Of a stretch of 64,000 bases of DNA, positions 25,553-34,477 are shown in pieces. This stretch comes from Io17-Chloro-G2 sp965226915 (GTDB taxonomy: Bacteria; Chloroflexota; Dehalococcoidia; Lucifugimonadales; UBA3495): positions 62,001 to 126,000 of the forward strand of contig CBDDEJ010000002.1 in the NCBI GenBank assembly GCA_965226915.1. The letters are read 5' to 3'. The translations under genes and the position numbers were made by a program. Below the pieces are notes generated by a model, which saw nothing but the letters and a program-made list of their open reading frames with translations, ran no database searches and was not told the origin of the DNA. Positions within the stretch are counted from its first letter, which is position 1, and every line of letters begins with the position of its first letter.

Positions 25553-25840
25553 TCATGAATTTAATCTTTTGCCATTTTCATAATGCAGGATAAGCCATTG
25601 GAATTGGCAATCTAGGCGCAACAGGACTTCAACATGAGCCCCCTTGGGGAAATATCGCAGGTGATCAACATCTCTCATTGCGAATAGCCCATTGAGTGTT
25701 TGCGCCGGCAGTTTCAACGCGACGCCAAATCGCCCGCACGAAATGAAGATTTGCCCATCGACATACCCGGCAACCGCGCCAAGCTCTGGGTAGGAGCGCG
25801 TGAGCAAAATCGTGAGGTCGTCAGAATATTTGTTTTTCAT
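25553..25840 (-). CDS. TfoX N-terminal-like protein
   Basis: ATG 25840 gives about 95 residues: M-K-N-K-Y-S-D-D-L-T-I-L-L, V-D-G-Q-I-F-I-S-C-G-R-F-G-V-A-L-K-L, and Y-F-P-K-G. This order (small beta strands with a G-x-x-F-G-V-A-L-K-L core and an F-P-K-G turn) resembles TfoX N-terminal domains, small proteins of unclear role related to competence regulators. The open frame extends upstream to 25921 but that part looks like chance. The match is moderate, and it stands alone between an IS and a metabolic block. Confidence 0.5.
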   Translation of the reverse strand: MKNKYSDDLTILLTRSYPELGAVAGYVDGQIFISCGRFGVALKLPAQTLNGLFAMRDVDHLRYFPKGAHVEVLLRLDCQFQWLILHYENGKRLNS

Positions 25841-25921
25841 AGAGGATTTGGATTTGCGAAGATTGATGCCGGCATGACCAGGTTGCGACGAGGAAATTCG
25901 CAGCCCGCCGGGGTGGCGCAT

Positions 25922-26162
25922 TCGAGGATATCCTACGAACTTCGAGAGATGCTCAAAGCCGGCGGTCGTGGTTTGGCAAGCCTGTCCTGAGCGCAGTCGA
26001 AGGGCTCACCATGAGCCGGAGCGTAGTGTGAGCAAATATGATACGCCTCTGGATGGTCTCAACTCCAGACCGTCGGCCTGGAGTCAAATCCGCCCTTAAG
26101 TCCGCTCGTACTGAACTTGTCGCGGGGTTGACGTAGCGGCCAGCGAACCCAGTGTGTCCGGG
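25922..26162. other. Intergenic region with REP-like sequence
   Basis: No gene seen. CCTGTCCTGAGCGCAGTCGA and the following GGGCTCACCATGAGC (about 25981-26018) match the REP-type repeat seen at 15593-15715. The region separates the TfoX-like gene from the acyl-CoA dehydrogenase gene; both are on the minus strand, so the promoter of the former may lie here. Confidence 0.5.
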
Positions 26163-27284
26163 TCAGATTCCCAGAGCGTCGGCCAGCCGCCGGCGGTGGA
26201 ACTTGGGGTCGCCCAGGAAATGGTATAGGGTGCGCGATGCGGTGGTGTGAAGTGTGAGGCCGTATTCGGTCATACTGCCCAGCCCGGCATGCACTTCGTG
26301 GGCAAAATTACAGGCTTGGTAGTAGGCCTCGCTGCCAACCGCCTTGGCCAGATGGATGGAGTCTTGTGCATCTCTGCCGTTGTCCAACTTCCAAAGGGCC
26401 TCGTAGTTGGTCCAACGGGCGGCGTCCAAATGGTTGACCAAGTTGATGATGTGGTCTTGGACCCGCTGGAAACGCCCAATGGGAGTGCCGAACTGTTGCC
26501 TCGTCCGGCTGTAGTCGACGGACATCTCATAAACCGACTGGCATGCGCCTACTTGGTATGCGCCTAGTATGGGGATTGTTTTGGAAATAGCTCTCTGCAG
26601 GGCGTCCCAACTGCCGGCGAAAGAGTTGCCCAATACGTCGCCATCAGCGGCCGCCACGTTGTCCATGGTCACTTCGCTCAGGTTCCAAGCGAAACCCGGA
26701 AGCGTTCTGATTGACACTCCGGGGGCGTCAGCTGAAACCATCACCAACCCAACGTCGCCGCTCTCATCGGACCTGGCCGCACACAGGAAATGGCTGGCTG
26801 AGTTGGCATCCATGACGTAGGCTTTGGAGCCGCTCAACTTGTAGCCGCTGCCGTTCTTACTGGCCGCCAGATGGACGTCTTCTTGCCACCAGGAATAATC
26901 GGATTCCGTCAACGCCAGCACCAGCGAGCGTTCACCCTTGGCCAGCCGGGGCAGCCAATCCTGCTTCTGTTCTGGGGAGCCGCCCTCCAGGATGGTGAGG
27001 GCGCTCAACACGGCGGAGCTTATATGAGGGCCAGGCACCGGGGCCCGCCCCAACTCCTCAAACAGGACTGCGGCGTCGGTGTAAGACCCGCCTTCACCGC
27101 CGAATTCCTGAGGGATGACGATGCCGAGCCAGCCCGTATCAACCAGCTTTCGCCAAGGTTGAGAGGGCGCTATCTCTCCCGAATCCTGCATCTCCAGCAG
27201 GGTTTCCTTGGGATACTCTTGGTGGATAAATCGGGTAACCGCCGCTTTGAGCATCTCCTGCTCCGCAGTCAATGACAGGTCCAT
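26163..27284 (-). CDS. Acyl-CoA dehydrogenase family protein (373 aa)
   Basis: An acyl-CoA dehydrogenase fold: N-terminal helices (M-D-L-S-L-T-A-E-Q-E-M-L-K), the G-I-V-I-P-Q-E-F-G-G-E-G-G turn, the middle beta domain (A-L-T-E-S-D-Y-S-W-W), and the C-terminal helical domain with R-Q-Q-F-G-T-P-I-G-R-F-Q-R-V-Q-D-H. The enzyme oxidises an acyl-CoA at C2-C3 with FAD and passes electrons to ETF. It lies 90 bases downstream of another acyl-CoA dehydrogenase gene; such pairs often make a heteromeric dehydrogenase, here perhaps for a sterol- or branched-chain-type acyl-CoA, which is inference. This member has the shorter, less conserved sequence of the pair. Confidence 0.88.
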   Translation of the reverse strand: MDLSLTAEQEMLKAAVTRFIHQEYPKETLLEMQDSGEIAPSQPWRKLVDTGWLGIVIPQEFGGEGGSYTDAAVLFEELGRAPVPGPHISSAVLSALTILEGGSPEQKQDWLPRLAKGERSLVLALTESDYSWWQEDVHLAASKNGSGYKLSGSKAYVMDANSASHFLCAARSDESGDVGLVMVSADAPGVSIRTLPGFAWNLSEVTMDNVAAADGDVLGNSFAGSWDALQRAISKTIPILGAYQVGACQSVYEMSVDYSRTRQQFGTPIGRFQRVQDHIINLVNHLDAARWTNYEALWKLDNGRDAQDSIHLAKAVGSEAYYQACNFAHEVHAGLGSMTEYGLTLHTTASRTLYHFLGDPKFHRRRLADALGI

Positions 27285-27374
27285 GTTCGCTCCTAATGGT
27301 TATCGATGAGCCATGAGTTCGTGCACCGGTTTCTGCCGTATGGCTGACATCTGAACGCTGATTTCTGAACGCTG

Positions 27375-28607
27375 TTAAGCCAACTCGCCGGCCTGTTCCC
27401 GAATCTCGCGGCCTATACCTATGCGCCGGGCCATTATGACCTTCTGGATGTCGGCGGTTCCACCCGGATGCAGGGCGACTATAGCAGACCTCTGATGGGC
27501 TTCCATATGGCCTTCGGCCGCGCCTAATTTGGGGTCGTAGGTCAGAGCGGAAGGTCCCAAGATGTCTAGAATGGCCCCGGCCATGCGCAGGCCCGAGGTC
27601 TTCCGGTAATAAGATGTCTGAGGGCCTTCATAAGTCATGCGGGCCTTGCTGTGGCGCATCCAATAGTTGCGGAGGTTGAACAGCCGGGCGATCTCCGCCT
27701 CGACATACACGTCCACCAGGCGGTCACGGACATCCTGGTCCTTGACCAGGGGCTCTCCCCTGCGTTGGGTGGTCTTGCAGTGTTCGAACAACCGGTCCAC
27801 CAGCCAGTTGCGCCCGATGCGCCCGCCGGAGCCGTGCTCCAACTCCAGGTGAGTAGTGGCTACTTTCCAGCCTTGGTTCTCGCCGCCAATCAGGTTGGTG
27901 GCGGGAACGCGGACGTTATCGAAGAACACGGTGTTCTTCACGCCGGAACCGGCGCCGCCTTCGCCTCCGGCGATCAGCAGGTCCATCGGTTGGATGGTTA
28001 TCCCCGGCAAGTCGGTGGGAATCATGAACCAGCCCAGGTTTTCGTGCCTGGGAGCCTCGTTGTCGGTGCAGGTGATGGTCCAGACGTAATCGGCGCCCAG
28101 GGAGCTGCCGACGAATATCTTCTGTCCGTTGATGATGTAGTCGTCGCCATCCCGCTCGGCCGAGGTTTTGGCGTTGGCCAGGTCCGATCCGGCCTCGGGC
28201 TCGGTGAGCAACTGCCAGGTGCGTACTTCACCCTTCATGATCGGCGGCAGGAACCGCTGTTTCTGCTCCTCGGTGCCCCAGACCATAATGGACGCGCCGC
28301 CCAGCCTTCCGCCGGAGTCGTAGTAGGGAGGAATGTTCATGCCGTAGGAGTCCATTTCCTCTTCAATGACCACGGCATGGTCCAGAGACAGGCCGCCGCC
28401 GCCGTACTCGGTGGGCGCCGTTGGCCAGAGCCAACCCTTGGATCCCAAGCTGCGCCCCAGGTCCCGGCGCTTCTCGTACTGCTCTTCCGAAAGATCGATA
28501 GGGTCGGCCGGATGCACGATGCCCGGGGGCATGTTGTCCTTCAGCCAATCCCGCACTTCATTTCTAAACTGCTGTTGCTCGGGAGTATAAGTCGGTTCGA
28601 AGTCCAT
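27375..28607 (-). CDS. Acyl-CoA dehydrogenase family protein (410 aa)
   Basis: The larger of two adjacent acyl-CoA dehydrogenases. Visible: P-T-E-Y-G-G-G-G-L-S, L-L-T-E-P-E-A-G-S-D-L-A-N with the FAD/substrate-binding block, I-I-N-G-Q-K-I-F-V-G, and the C-terminal H-P-G-G-T-A-D-I-Q-K-V-I-M-A-R-R-I-G. FAD enzyme of acyl-CoA oxidation using ETF as acceptor. The start at ATG 28607 has GGAGG close upstream. The 90 bases to the next gene contain pieces of the GCTGA-type repeat. Chain specificity cannot be read from the sequence. Confidence 0.9.
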   Translation of the reverse strand: MDFEPTYTPEQQQFRNEVRDWLKDNMPPGIVHPADPIDLSEEQYEKRRDLGRSLGSKGWLWPTAPTEYGGGGLSLDHAVVIEEEMDSYGMNIPPYYDSGGRLGGASIMVWGTEEQKQRFLPPIMKGEVRTWQLLTEPEAGSDLANAKTSAERDGDDYIINGQKIFVGSSLGADYVWTITCTDNEAPRHENLGWFMIPTDLPGITIQPMDLLIAGGEGGAGSGVKNTVFFDNVRVPATNLIGGENQGWKVATTHLELEHGSGGRIGRNWLVDRLFEHCKTTQRRGEPLVKDQDVRDRLVDVYVEAEIARLFNLRNYWMRHSKARMTYEGPQTSYYRKTSGLRMAGAILDILGPSALTYDPKLGAAEGHMEAHQRSAIVALHPGGTADIQKVIMARRIGIGREIREQAGELA

Positions 28608-28825
28608 CGAATTCCTCCGTGGCGGTTAAGCACCGGCTTTTACCAGCTATTGGTGGTTGGAATATTCGGCATAATAAATCGGTTCCAACTCGGCCAATCA
28701 CAATTGATTGCCTACGGATTATGCCGTATCGACCCGTTGGAAACAAGTCTGACCGCCCCCAGCTTCGGCCGGCCTGTGCCCACCTGGACTGGGCCTTTCT
28801 GGATGGTCGTGAACTCACCGGATGG

Positions 28826-30391
28826 TCATTGGGACCGCAGCGCCCTGCCGGGCAATGCGCCTGTGTGGACGCCGTCATCTATCACCACCTTTCCATTGAC
28901 GATGACGTAATCGATGCCTTCGGGGTATTGCTTGGGGTCGTCGAAAGTGGCCTTGGCGGCTACCTTGCCGGGGTCAAATATAACAATGTCGGCCTTCATG
29001 CCGTCGCGCAGGATTCCCCGGTCTTTGAGCCCCAAGCGCTGGGCGGGCATGGATGTCATCTTGGCAACAGCCTCTTCCAACCGGAGCAAACCCTCGTTTC
29101 GAACGAATTGGTCCAAGACGTAGGGGAAGGTGCCGTAGGTCCTGGGGTTGGGCATATCGCCGGTGAGCAGACCGTCGGAGCCCACCATCTGGGCGGGGTG
29201 CCTAACAATGGCCCTTATGTTGTCTGGGTTTCCGGTTCGGGCCACGAAGGAGACTTGCAGGTTCTCTTCGATCAGCAGGTCGCATATGGCGTCGATCATG
29301 CCCTTGCCTTGGGCGGTGGCCAGGTCCACCAGTGAGCGGCCCTCCCACTCCTTATTCTTGGCGGAACCTATGGAGCTAAAGATGTAATGCTCCAGGGTCA
29401 GTCCCCACATGGGGTTCACCGAATCGCCCAATTGCTCGCGCACCTGGCGGTCTTGGAGCCTTTGCAGCAGAGCCGCGGGTCCGCCGGCATGGACCCAATA
29501 GGGCAGCAAGGAATGGAGCACCGTGCTGGCCGCGGCGTAGGGATATTGGTCGAAGGTCACGTCCTGCCCGGCGTTGCGGCCCTGGTCCACCAGGGCCAAC
29601 ATCCTCTGGCCCATGCCATCCAACGGGCTGTGGTAGTGGGAAATATGCACCGGCACGCCGCTGCGCCGGCCCACTTCCAACGCCTCGCGAAACGGGTCCA
29701 TAAGCTTGTCGCCCAGGCTGTAACGGGCGTGGGTCATGTAAAATCCGCCAAATTCTCCGACGGCCTGGCAAATAGCCGCCAGTTCGTCCGTGTCGCTAAA
29801 AGCGCCTGGCGGGTAGGTGAGACCCGTGGAGAAGCCGAAGGCGCCGTCTTGCATTCCTTGCCGGGCCAAATCCTGCATTCGAGATAATTCCGCCGGCGTC
29901 GGCGCCCGGTCTTCCCAGCCCATGGCCTCCACCCGGATGGAGGCGTGGGGAACCATATAAATGACGTTGCAAGCGGCGTTTTCGTCCAGAAGGTCCAGAA
30001 ATTCATTGACGCTGCCCCAACGCACGCCGGCGGGAGGCATGCCGTTGACGGCCGCGAGATACGTTAGCAGATTCTCCAGGTTGGTTGGCGACGTGGGTGC
30101 GTAGGAAAGGCCGTCCATTCCCAACGCCTCGGTGGTCACGCCCTGGCGGAGTTTAGCTTCATGCCGGGGGTCGCTCAGCAGCATCAGGTCCGAGTGGGAG
30201 TGCATGTCTATGAAGCCTGGGCAGACCACACTGTCCCCAGCGTCGATCACCCGCTCGGCGTCAAGGTCGGCCGCCGAAGTGTTGCCTCTAAGTACGGATA
30301 CCGTATCCCCGGAGACTCCGATGCTGGCCCGGAACCAAGTCTGGCTAGTTCCATCGACCACCCGGCCGTTTTGAATAAGCAAATCGAACAT
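28826..30391 (-). CDS. D-aminoacylase/N-acyl-D-amino-acid deacylase family amidohydrolase
   Basis: 521 residues of an amidohydrolase with the N-terminal beta sandwich (M-F-D-L-L-I-Q-N-G-R-V-V-D-G), the metal site D-M-H-S-H-S-D (residues about 61-67), V-H-I-S-H-Y-H later in the barrel with metal-ligand His residues, and the C-terminal G-M-K-A-D-I-V-I-F-D-P segment. The family hydrolyses N-acyl-D-amino acids and related cyclic amides with one or two zinc ions; annotated relatives include dihydropyrimidinase-like proteins. It stands as a single gene; 218 bases without a gene separate it from the acyl-CoA dehydrogenases. Confidence 0.9.
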   Translation of the reverse strand: MFDLLIQNGRVVDGTSQTWFRASIGVSGDTVSVLRGNTSAADLDAERVIDAGDSVVCPGFIDMHSHSDLMLLSDPRHEAKLRQGVTTEALGMDGLSYAPTSPTNLENLLTYLAAVNGMPPAGVRWGSVNEFLDLLDENAACNVIYMVPHASIRVEAMGWEDRAPTPAELSRMQDLARQGMQDGAFGFSTGLTYPPGAFSDTDELAAICQAVGEFGGFYMTHARYSLGDKLMDPFREALEVGRRSGVPVHISHYHSPLDGMGQRMLALVDQGRNAGQDVTFDQYPYAAASTVLHSLLPYWVHAGGPAALLQRLQDRQVREQLGDSVNPMWGLTLEHYIFSSIGSAKNKEWEGRSLVDLATAQGKGMIDAICDLLIEENLQVSFVARTGNPDNIRAIVRHPAQMVGSDGLLTGDMPNPRTYGTFPYVLDQFVRNEGLLRLEEAVAKMTSMPAQRLGLKDRGILRDGMKADIVIFDPGKVAAKATFDDPKQYPEGIDYVIVNGKVVIDDGVHTGALPGRALRSQ

Positions 30392-30468
30392 TCAGTTTTC
30401 ACCTAATCTGAAAAGGGTCAGGACACCAACCTTGCTAGAGGTCTTGACTGTGATTTACGGAAAACTAT

Positions 30469-30674
30469 CTACCGCCCAGGCACAGGAATAGAAAGCCTGC
30501 GGCAAATCTTGCCCGCCAAAACATTTGGGATCTCCCCATGGCGGGGTACGGCCTCGACTGCTCCCGTTTCTGGATTGCACCATAAGGAGTGGGACCGGCC
30601 CTCGCGTTTCGGCCCTCGGGTTTAAGAGAACAACCATGCCTGCGCATGTGCCTCAATAAGCTACCCCGGTTCAC
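30469..30674 (-). pseudogene. hicA: hicA-type toxin, broken by a 14-bp duplication
   Basis: GTG 30674 overlaps the hicB stop. The start reads M-N-R-G-S-L-L-R-H-M-R-R-H-G-C-S-L-K, the dsRNA-binding-fold start of HicA mRNA interferases with the catalytic His in H-G-C. A 14-bp tandem duplication (AAACCCGAGGGCCG then AAACGCGAGGGCCG on this strand) shifts the frame. In the restored frame S-H-S-L-W-C-N-P-E-T-G-A-V-E-A-V-P-R-H, then E-I-P-N-V-L-A-G-K-I-C-R-R-L runs to TAG at 30471-30469. As written, the toxin is inactive. Confidence 0.8.
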
Positions 30675-30887
30675 TCCACCGTTACCATTTCATGAATGGC
30701 ATCCGGCGGCACTCCCCGCAGGCCTTCATCTCGGCGATCCTCTAAGATCAACGAAATCGCTTCCACTAAATTCGATTTCGCTTCCGCTTTGGTTTTACCT
30801 TGGCCGTTAGCTCCGGGAATTTTCTAAACAATAAGCGATATACCAGTTCTCGTCCCGTTCGATGATGGCGGTGAACTCATTGCGCAT
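30671..30887 (-). pseudogene. hicB: hicB-type antitoxin, one-base frameshift
   Basis: ATG 30887 reads M-R-N-E-F-T-A-I-I-E-R-D-E-N-W-Y-I-A-Y-C, the HicB partial RNase-H fold. After G-A-A-A-A-T-T one extra A shifts the frame; the restored reading is P-G-A-N-G-Q-G-K-T-K-A-E-A-K-S-N-L-V-E-A-I-S and ends E-M-V-T-V-E at TGA 30673-30671. HicB normally binds and neutralises HicA (next gene, 4-base overlap). Both genes carry separate mutations, so the module is decayed, or the HicB shift is an assembly error in an A run. Confidence 0.8.
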
Positions 30888-31060
30888 AATGTTGTCCTTC
30901 GGGCCGAATCAACCCCCGGTTAGCTAACATCTTACCCCACCCGCCGAGGAGACGTCCCCTTGCCACCCGAGATTCGCCCGGCTAAGATTGGGGCGAAGCA
31001 AGACCTATAATATTTAAGACGCTGCAGGTCAGAAAGGCCTTGGCGCGCGGAGAGTAACTC

Positions 31061-31918
31061 ATGCCTCAAGAGACGATCAACGGCTACAAAATGCATTATG
31101 AGGTTCATGGTCAAGGCGACGTTCTGGTCATGATCCACGGCGGTTTGGGCGGAGGCGAGGGAAGCGCCGCCATGGTGGACAACTTCGCCGCCAGCTATTC
31201 GGACCGCTTCCAGATTATCTTTTACGACCGCCGGGCCGCGGGACGTTCGGAGACGCCCGCGGATGGGTACTCCATGGGCAACCAGGTAGAGGACCTGCGG
31301 GCGTTATTGCAGAGGCTTGGGGTCAGCCGCGCCCACGTGCTGGGTTCTTCTGGCGGCGGCCCCATCGCCCTGGGCATGGCCTTGGACCATCCTGATATGG
31401 TCGACACGCTGCTGCTGATCAACACCATGTCCTATGCCAGCCAGCCCGAGCGGGACGCCCGCCAGAAAGAGCTGGACAACCTCCGATCCAATGAAGCGGC
31501 CCACGGCAAAGAAGGCTCGGTGGAGAGGGCGCTAGAGTTCAGGAATCCAGGAATGCGGGAGAACGACCCCAACAGGTTCCAAAGGTTGAGGGACACCAAC
31601 CTGGAAAAATTCTCCGGTATGAAAGCGAGCATCCAGGCCTATCTGGATATAGGTGAGTCAATAGAAAATCGCTTGGCCACTATAAAAATGCCGACTCTGA
31701 TCGTGCATGGCGATGCCGACGACAGGATCCCGGTGGATTGCGCCCGTACTCTGCATGAGAAGATATCCGGCTCGAAACTCCACATCATACCCGGAGCGGT
31801 TCATGGATTAACCTCCAACGAAGCTCCCAAACTCCAGGAATTGATGTCAGACTCCCTTGGGCGCGTAAAGGCGTCCGGCCAACCTTCGGCGTCGAGCACT
31901 ACCCGAAGCCCTCTTTGA
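31061..31918 (+). CDS. Alpha/beta hydrolase
   Basis: 285 residues. Alpha/beta-hydrolase features: V-M-I-H-G-G-L-G-G for the oxyanion hole, D-R-R-A-A-G-R-S-E, the nucleophile elbow L-G-S-S-G-G-G-P-I-A near residue 112, a cap-like helical stretch, the acid D-A-D-D-R-I-P-V and the catalytic His in A-V-H-G-L-T. Length and cap fit esterases or C-C hydrolases of the proline-iminopeptidase/haloperoxidase type. It leads a plus-strand block of hydrolase, VOC protein, ThDP enzyme and flavin oxidoreductase that may act on one aromatic or keto substrate. That common role is inference. Confidence 0.85.
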   Translation: MPQETINGYKMHYEVHGQGDVLVMIHGGLGGGEGSAAMVDNFAASYSDRFQIIFYDRRAAGRSETPADGYSMGNQVEDLRALLQRLGVSRAHVLGSSGGGPIALGMALDHPDMVDTLLLINTMSYASQPERDARQKELDNLRSNEAAHGKEGSVERALEFRNPGMRENDPNRFQRLRDTNLEKFSGMKASIQAYLDIGESIENRLATIKMPTLIVHGDADDRIPVDCARTLHEKISGSKLHIIPGAVHGLTSNEAPKLQELMSDSLGRVKASGQPSASSTTRSPL

Positions 31919-31984
31919 ATTTAAGACATATTCATGATCCAAAACAGTGCGCGGTTATCAGATACCACCGAAAGGAGTGCAGCC

Positions 31985-32404
31985 ATGGCCAGCGGCAGTG
32001 ACAGTGTAGGAATCGACCACATCGCCATGCCCACCGCCAACGCGGAGGAATTGATCAGGTTTTACAAAAGGCTGGGATTCACGATCAATGATGAAGACGA
32101 CTGGCGGGCCGGCAAGACCGGAATCTTCTCCATTCGGATCGGCGATTCCAAGATCAACATTCATCCTGAAGGCTACACCGCCAGTCTGCGAGGGCCAACG
32201 GCCGTGCCCGGCTGCGGCGATATCTGCTTTGTTTGGAACGGAACAGCCGAAGATTGTCAAAAGTGGCTGGAAGAGGCAGGGGTGGAGATCATCCGTGGCC
32301 CCGGACCCCGCAAAGGCGCACGTGGCGGCGGAGGCCACCCAGCGGTGAGCATGTACGCTCGCGACCCCGACCAGAACCTGCTGGAATGGATGGTTTATCA
32401 GTAG
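31985..32404 (+). CDS. VOC family (glyoxalase/dioxygenase-fold) protein
   Basis: A VOC-superfamily protein of about 140 residues: V-G-I-D-H-I-A-M-P-T-A-N-A-E-E-L-I-R-F-Y-K-R-L-G-F with the first metal-ligand His, then a second half with V-S-M-Y-A-R-D-P-D-Q-N-L-L-E-W-M-V with the metal-ligand Glu. ATG 31985 follows AAGGAG, a better start than ATG 31934. Such proteins bind one metal ion and may act as glyoxalase, dioxygenase or resistance protein. It follows the alpha/beta hydrolase by 66 bases. Confidence 0.85.
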   Translation: MASGSDSVGIDHIAMPTANAEELIRFYKRLGFTINDEDDWRAGKTGIFSIRIGDSKINIHPEGYTASLRGPTAVPGCGDICFVWNGTAEDCQKWLEEAGVEIIRGPGPRKGARGGGGHPAVSMYARDPDQNLLEWMVYQ

Positions 32405-32584
32405 CTATCAGCTGTCAGATGTCAGCAATAAGCCGTCAGCTTCATCCCCCGTTTGCAAAGGGGGGGTTGGGGGGATTTAACCCCCTGAGTCATCCAACCA
32501 CCGCAAAGCCCATACACGAGCCGCCAGCCCAAAAGCTGAATGCTGACCGCTGACGGCTGACAGCTAACGAAGGACGGTAACTAA
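32405..32584. repeat. Intergenic GCTGA-type repeat unit
   Basis: The gap starts with CTATCAGCTGTCAGATGTCAG and ends with GCTGACGGCTGACAGCTAAC, an imperfect inverted repeat of GCTGA/TCAGC heptads, with a C-run/G-run core (CCCCCGTTTGCAAAGGGGGG). Similar gaps are at 34259-34430, 39447-39615, 40116-40220 and, in part, 27316-27374. No gene is seen. Confidence 0.7.
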
Positions 32585-34258
32585 ATGCCCACATTGACCG
32601 GCAAGCATGCCCTGGCGCAGATGCTCATTGCTGAAGGGGTAGAGTATATTTTTGGCAACCCGGGCACCAGCGAAACGCCCCTGCTGGACGTTTTGCAGGA
32701 CTACCCTCAGTTGAAATATATCCAGTCGCTCCAAGAAGGGACCGCCGTGGGCATGGCCGACGGATACGCCAGGGCCACGGGGCGCCCCGCGTTCGCCAAT
32801 ATCCATATCGCCGGCGGATTGGCCAACGGCATCAGCGCCCTGTACAACGCCTTTCGGGGCGGAACGCCATTGGTTCTCACGGCGGGCAATTCCGACACCC
32901 GCATGATGCTCCACGAGCCCACGCTGTCGGGAAACCTGGTGGAAATGACCTCCCAATACACCAAGTGGAGCGCCGAGATACTGCATCCTTCGGACCTGCC
33001 CGTGGCAATTCGCCGGGCATTCAAAGAAGCCAAGACCCCGCCGGAGGGGCCGGTCTTTTTGTCATTTCCCTGGGACACCATGGACGAAACGGCCGACGTG
33101 GAGATTAACGGCTCATCGCCGGGGTTCTTCCGGACCCGCCCCGACACCGCGGCAATCGAACAGGCGTCCCGGTTGTTGTCCGAGGCTAAGAAACCTCTGA
33201 TCGTCATGGGCGACCGGGTGGCTCAATCCGGCGCCGCTTCAGAACTGGTCCGAGTGGCCGAAAGGCTTGGTGCCCGCGTGTACGCGGCATCGTATTCCGA
33301 AGTCAACTTCCCCACCAGCCACTCCCTGTACGGGGGGATCCTAAACACAAGTAATCCCCGCACGATAGATCTTTTCAAAGGCGCCGACGTGGTTTTGGCG
33401 GTGGGCGCGAACATCTTCTCGTCCTTCTTGTACGTGGACCAACCCTTCTTGGAAGCGTCCACTAAACTGATCCATTTGGACAACGCTCCCTGGGAGTTGG
33501 AGAAGATATACGCCACCGAAGTCGGGATTCTTTGTGACCCCAAGACTGGGCTGGCGGAACTATTCCAAGCGCTGGACCAAGACATGTCGGAGTCGGCCAA
33601 GGACGGCGCGTCCATTCGGACTGGGGCCTGGGGCGAGAGCAAGCGAATAGCTCAAGAAGCGCAGCAAAAGCGGGCGCAGACCAAGTGGGAAAACCGGCCC
33701 ATGCCCGTTGAGCGGATGATGCACGAGTTGGCCCAAGCCGTTCCAGAAAATACCATCGTGGCCAACGAAGCCATAACCTCCAGCGCGGCGCTGATGGGTG
33801 CCTTCAAGATCGACGAACCTGGCAGCATGTACGCCATACGGGGCGGCGCTTTGGGCTGGGGCATGCCCGGCGCCCTAGGGGTTAAACTGGCCAATCCCGA
33901 CCGGCCCGTCCTGGCGGTGGTGGGGGACGGCGCGTCCCTCTACACGGTCCAGGCGCTCTGGACCGCGGCTCGCTACAACATTCCGGTGGTATACGCCATC
34001 TGCAACAACCGAGCCTACCGCATCCTGAAAGTTAACATGGACATCTACCTGAGAAGCATGCTTCAGGACGGCGAACGAGAAACCGCGTACATGGGTATGG
34101 ACTTCGCCAATCCCCTGAACCTGGCCGGCATGGCCCAAGCCATGGGCGTAGCCAGTTCAACGATAGAAGACCCTGCGGAGATAAAAAGCGCCGTGGAGCT
34201 CGCCTTCGCAAGCGGCAAACCTGCTCTACTGGACATCACGATCGACGGATCGTTGTAG
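32585..34258 (+). CDS. Thiamine-diphosphate decarboxylase, benzoylformate decarboxylase/acetolactate synthase type
   Basis: 557 residues with the three ThDP-enzyme domains. N-terminal PYR domain with F-G-N-P-G-T-S-E-T-P and S-L-Q-E-G-T-A-V-G-M-A-D-G-Y-A containing the catalytic Glu that activates ThDP; the middle domain without an obvious FAD site; the C-terminal PP domain with V-V-G-D-G-A-S-L-Y-T and A-I-C-N-N-R-A-Y, the GDG-N-N ThDP/Mg motif. The N-terminal G-N-P-G-T-S-E pattern is more typical of benzoylformate-decarboxylase-like enzymes than of acetolactate synthase. The likely reaction is decarboxylation of a 2-oxo acid; the true substrate is not known. Confidence 0.88.
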   Translation: MPTLTGKHALAQMLIAEGVEYIFGNPGTSETPLLDVLQDYPQLKYIQSLQEGTAVGMADGYARATGRPAFANIHIAGGLANGISALYNAFRGGTPLVLTAGNSDTRMMLHEPTLSGNLVEMTSQYTKWSAEILHPSDLPVAIRRAFKEAKTPPEGPVFLSFPWDTMDETADVEINGSSPGFFRTRPDTAAIEQASRLLSEAKKPLIVMGDRVAQSGAASELVRVAERLGARVYAASYSEVNFPTSHSLYGGILNTSNPRTIDLFKGADVVLAVGANIFSSFLYVDQPFLEASTKLIHLDNAPWELEKIYATEVGILCDPKTGLAELFQALDQDMSESAKDGASIRTGAWGESKRIAQEAQQKRAQTKWENRPMPVERMMHELAQAVPENTIVANEAITSSAALMGAFKIDEPGSMYAIRGGALGWGMPGALGVKLANPDRPVLAVVGDGASLYTVQALWTAARYNIPVVYAICNNRAYRILKVNMDIYLRSMLQDGERETAYMGMDFANPLNLAGMAQAMGVASSTIEDPAEIKSAVELAFASGKPALLDITIDGSL

Positions 34259-34430
34259 CCGTTTAGCTGGCAGCTGCTTAGCAATCAGCCGTCAGCTTTA
34301 GTCCCCATGCCCCAAGGGGGCAGGCAGAACTTACCCCCGGTTAATGAGGGAACACCGTGCATCGCCGCCATCCAAAAAGCTGATAGCTGAACGCTGACGG
34401 CTGACGGGTGACGGGTGAGCCGGTTATAAC
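34259..34430. repeat. Intergenic GCTGA-type repeat unit
   Basis: Starts with GCTGGCAGCTGCTTAGCAATC and GCCGTCAGCT, has a CCCC…GGGG core (CCCCATGCCCCAAGGGGGCA), and ends AGCTGATAGCTGAACGCTGAC. Same arrangement as 32405-32584. No gene seen. Confidence 0.65.
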
Positions 34431-34477
34431 CGCATCGCTAACACGGAAATCCTATTCGGAACAGGAAAGGAGACTCG

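Noticed and set aside
27651..28910. A 419-codon plus-strand open frame
   Set aside because: It is the antisense shadow of the acyl-CoA dehydrogenase at 27375-28607; its composition is that of a reversed GC-rich gene and it has no family features.
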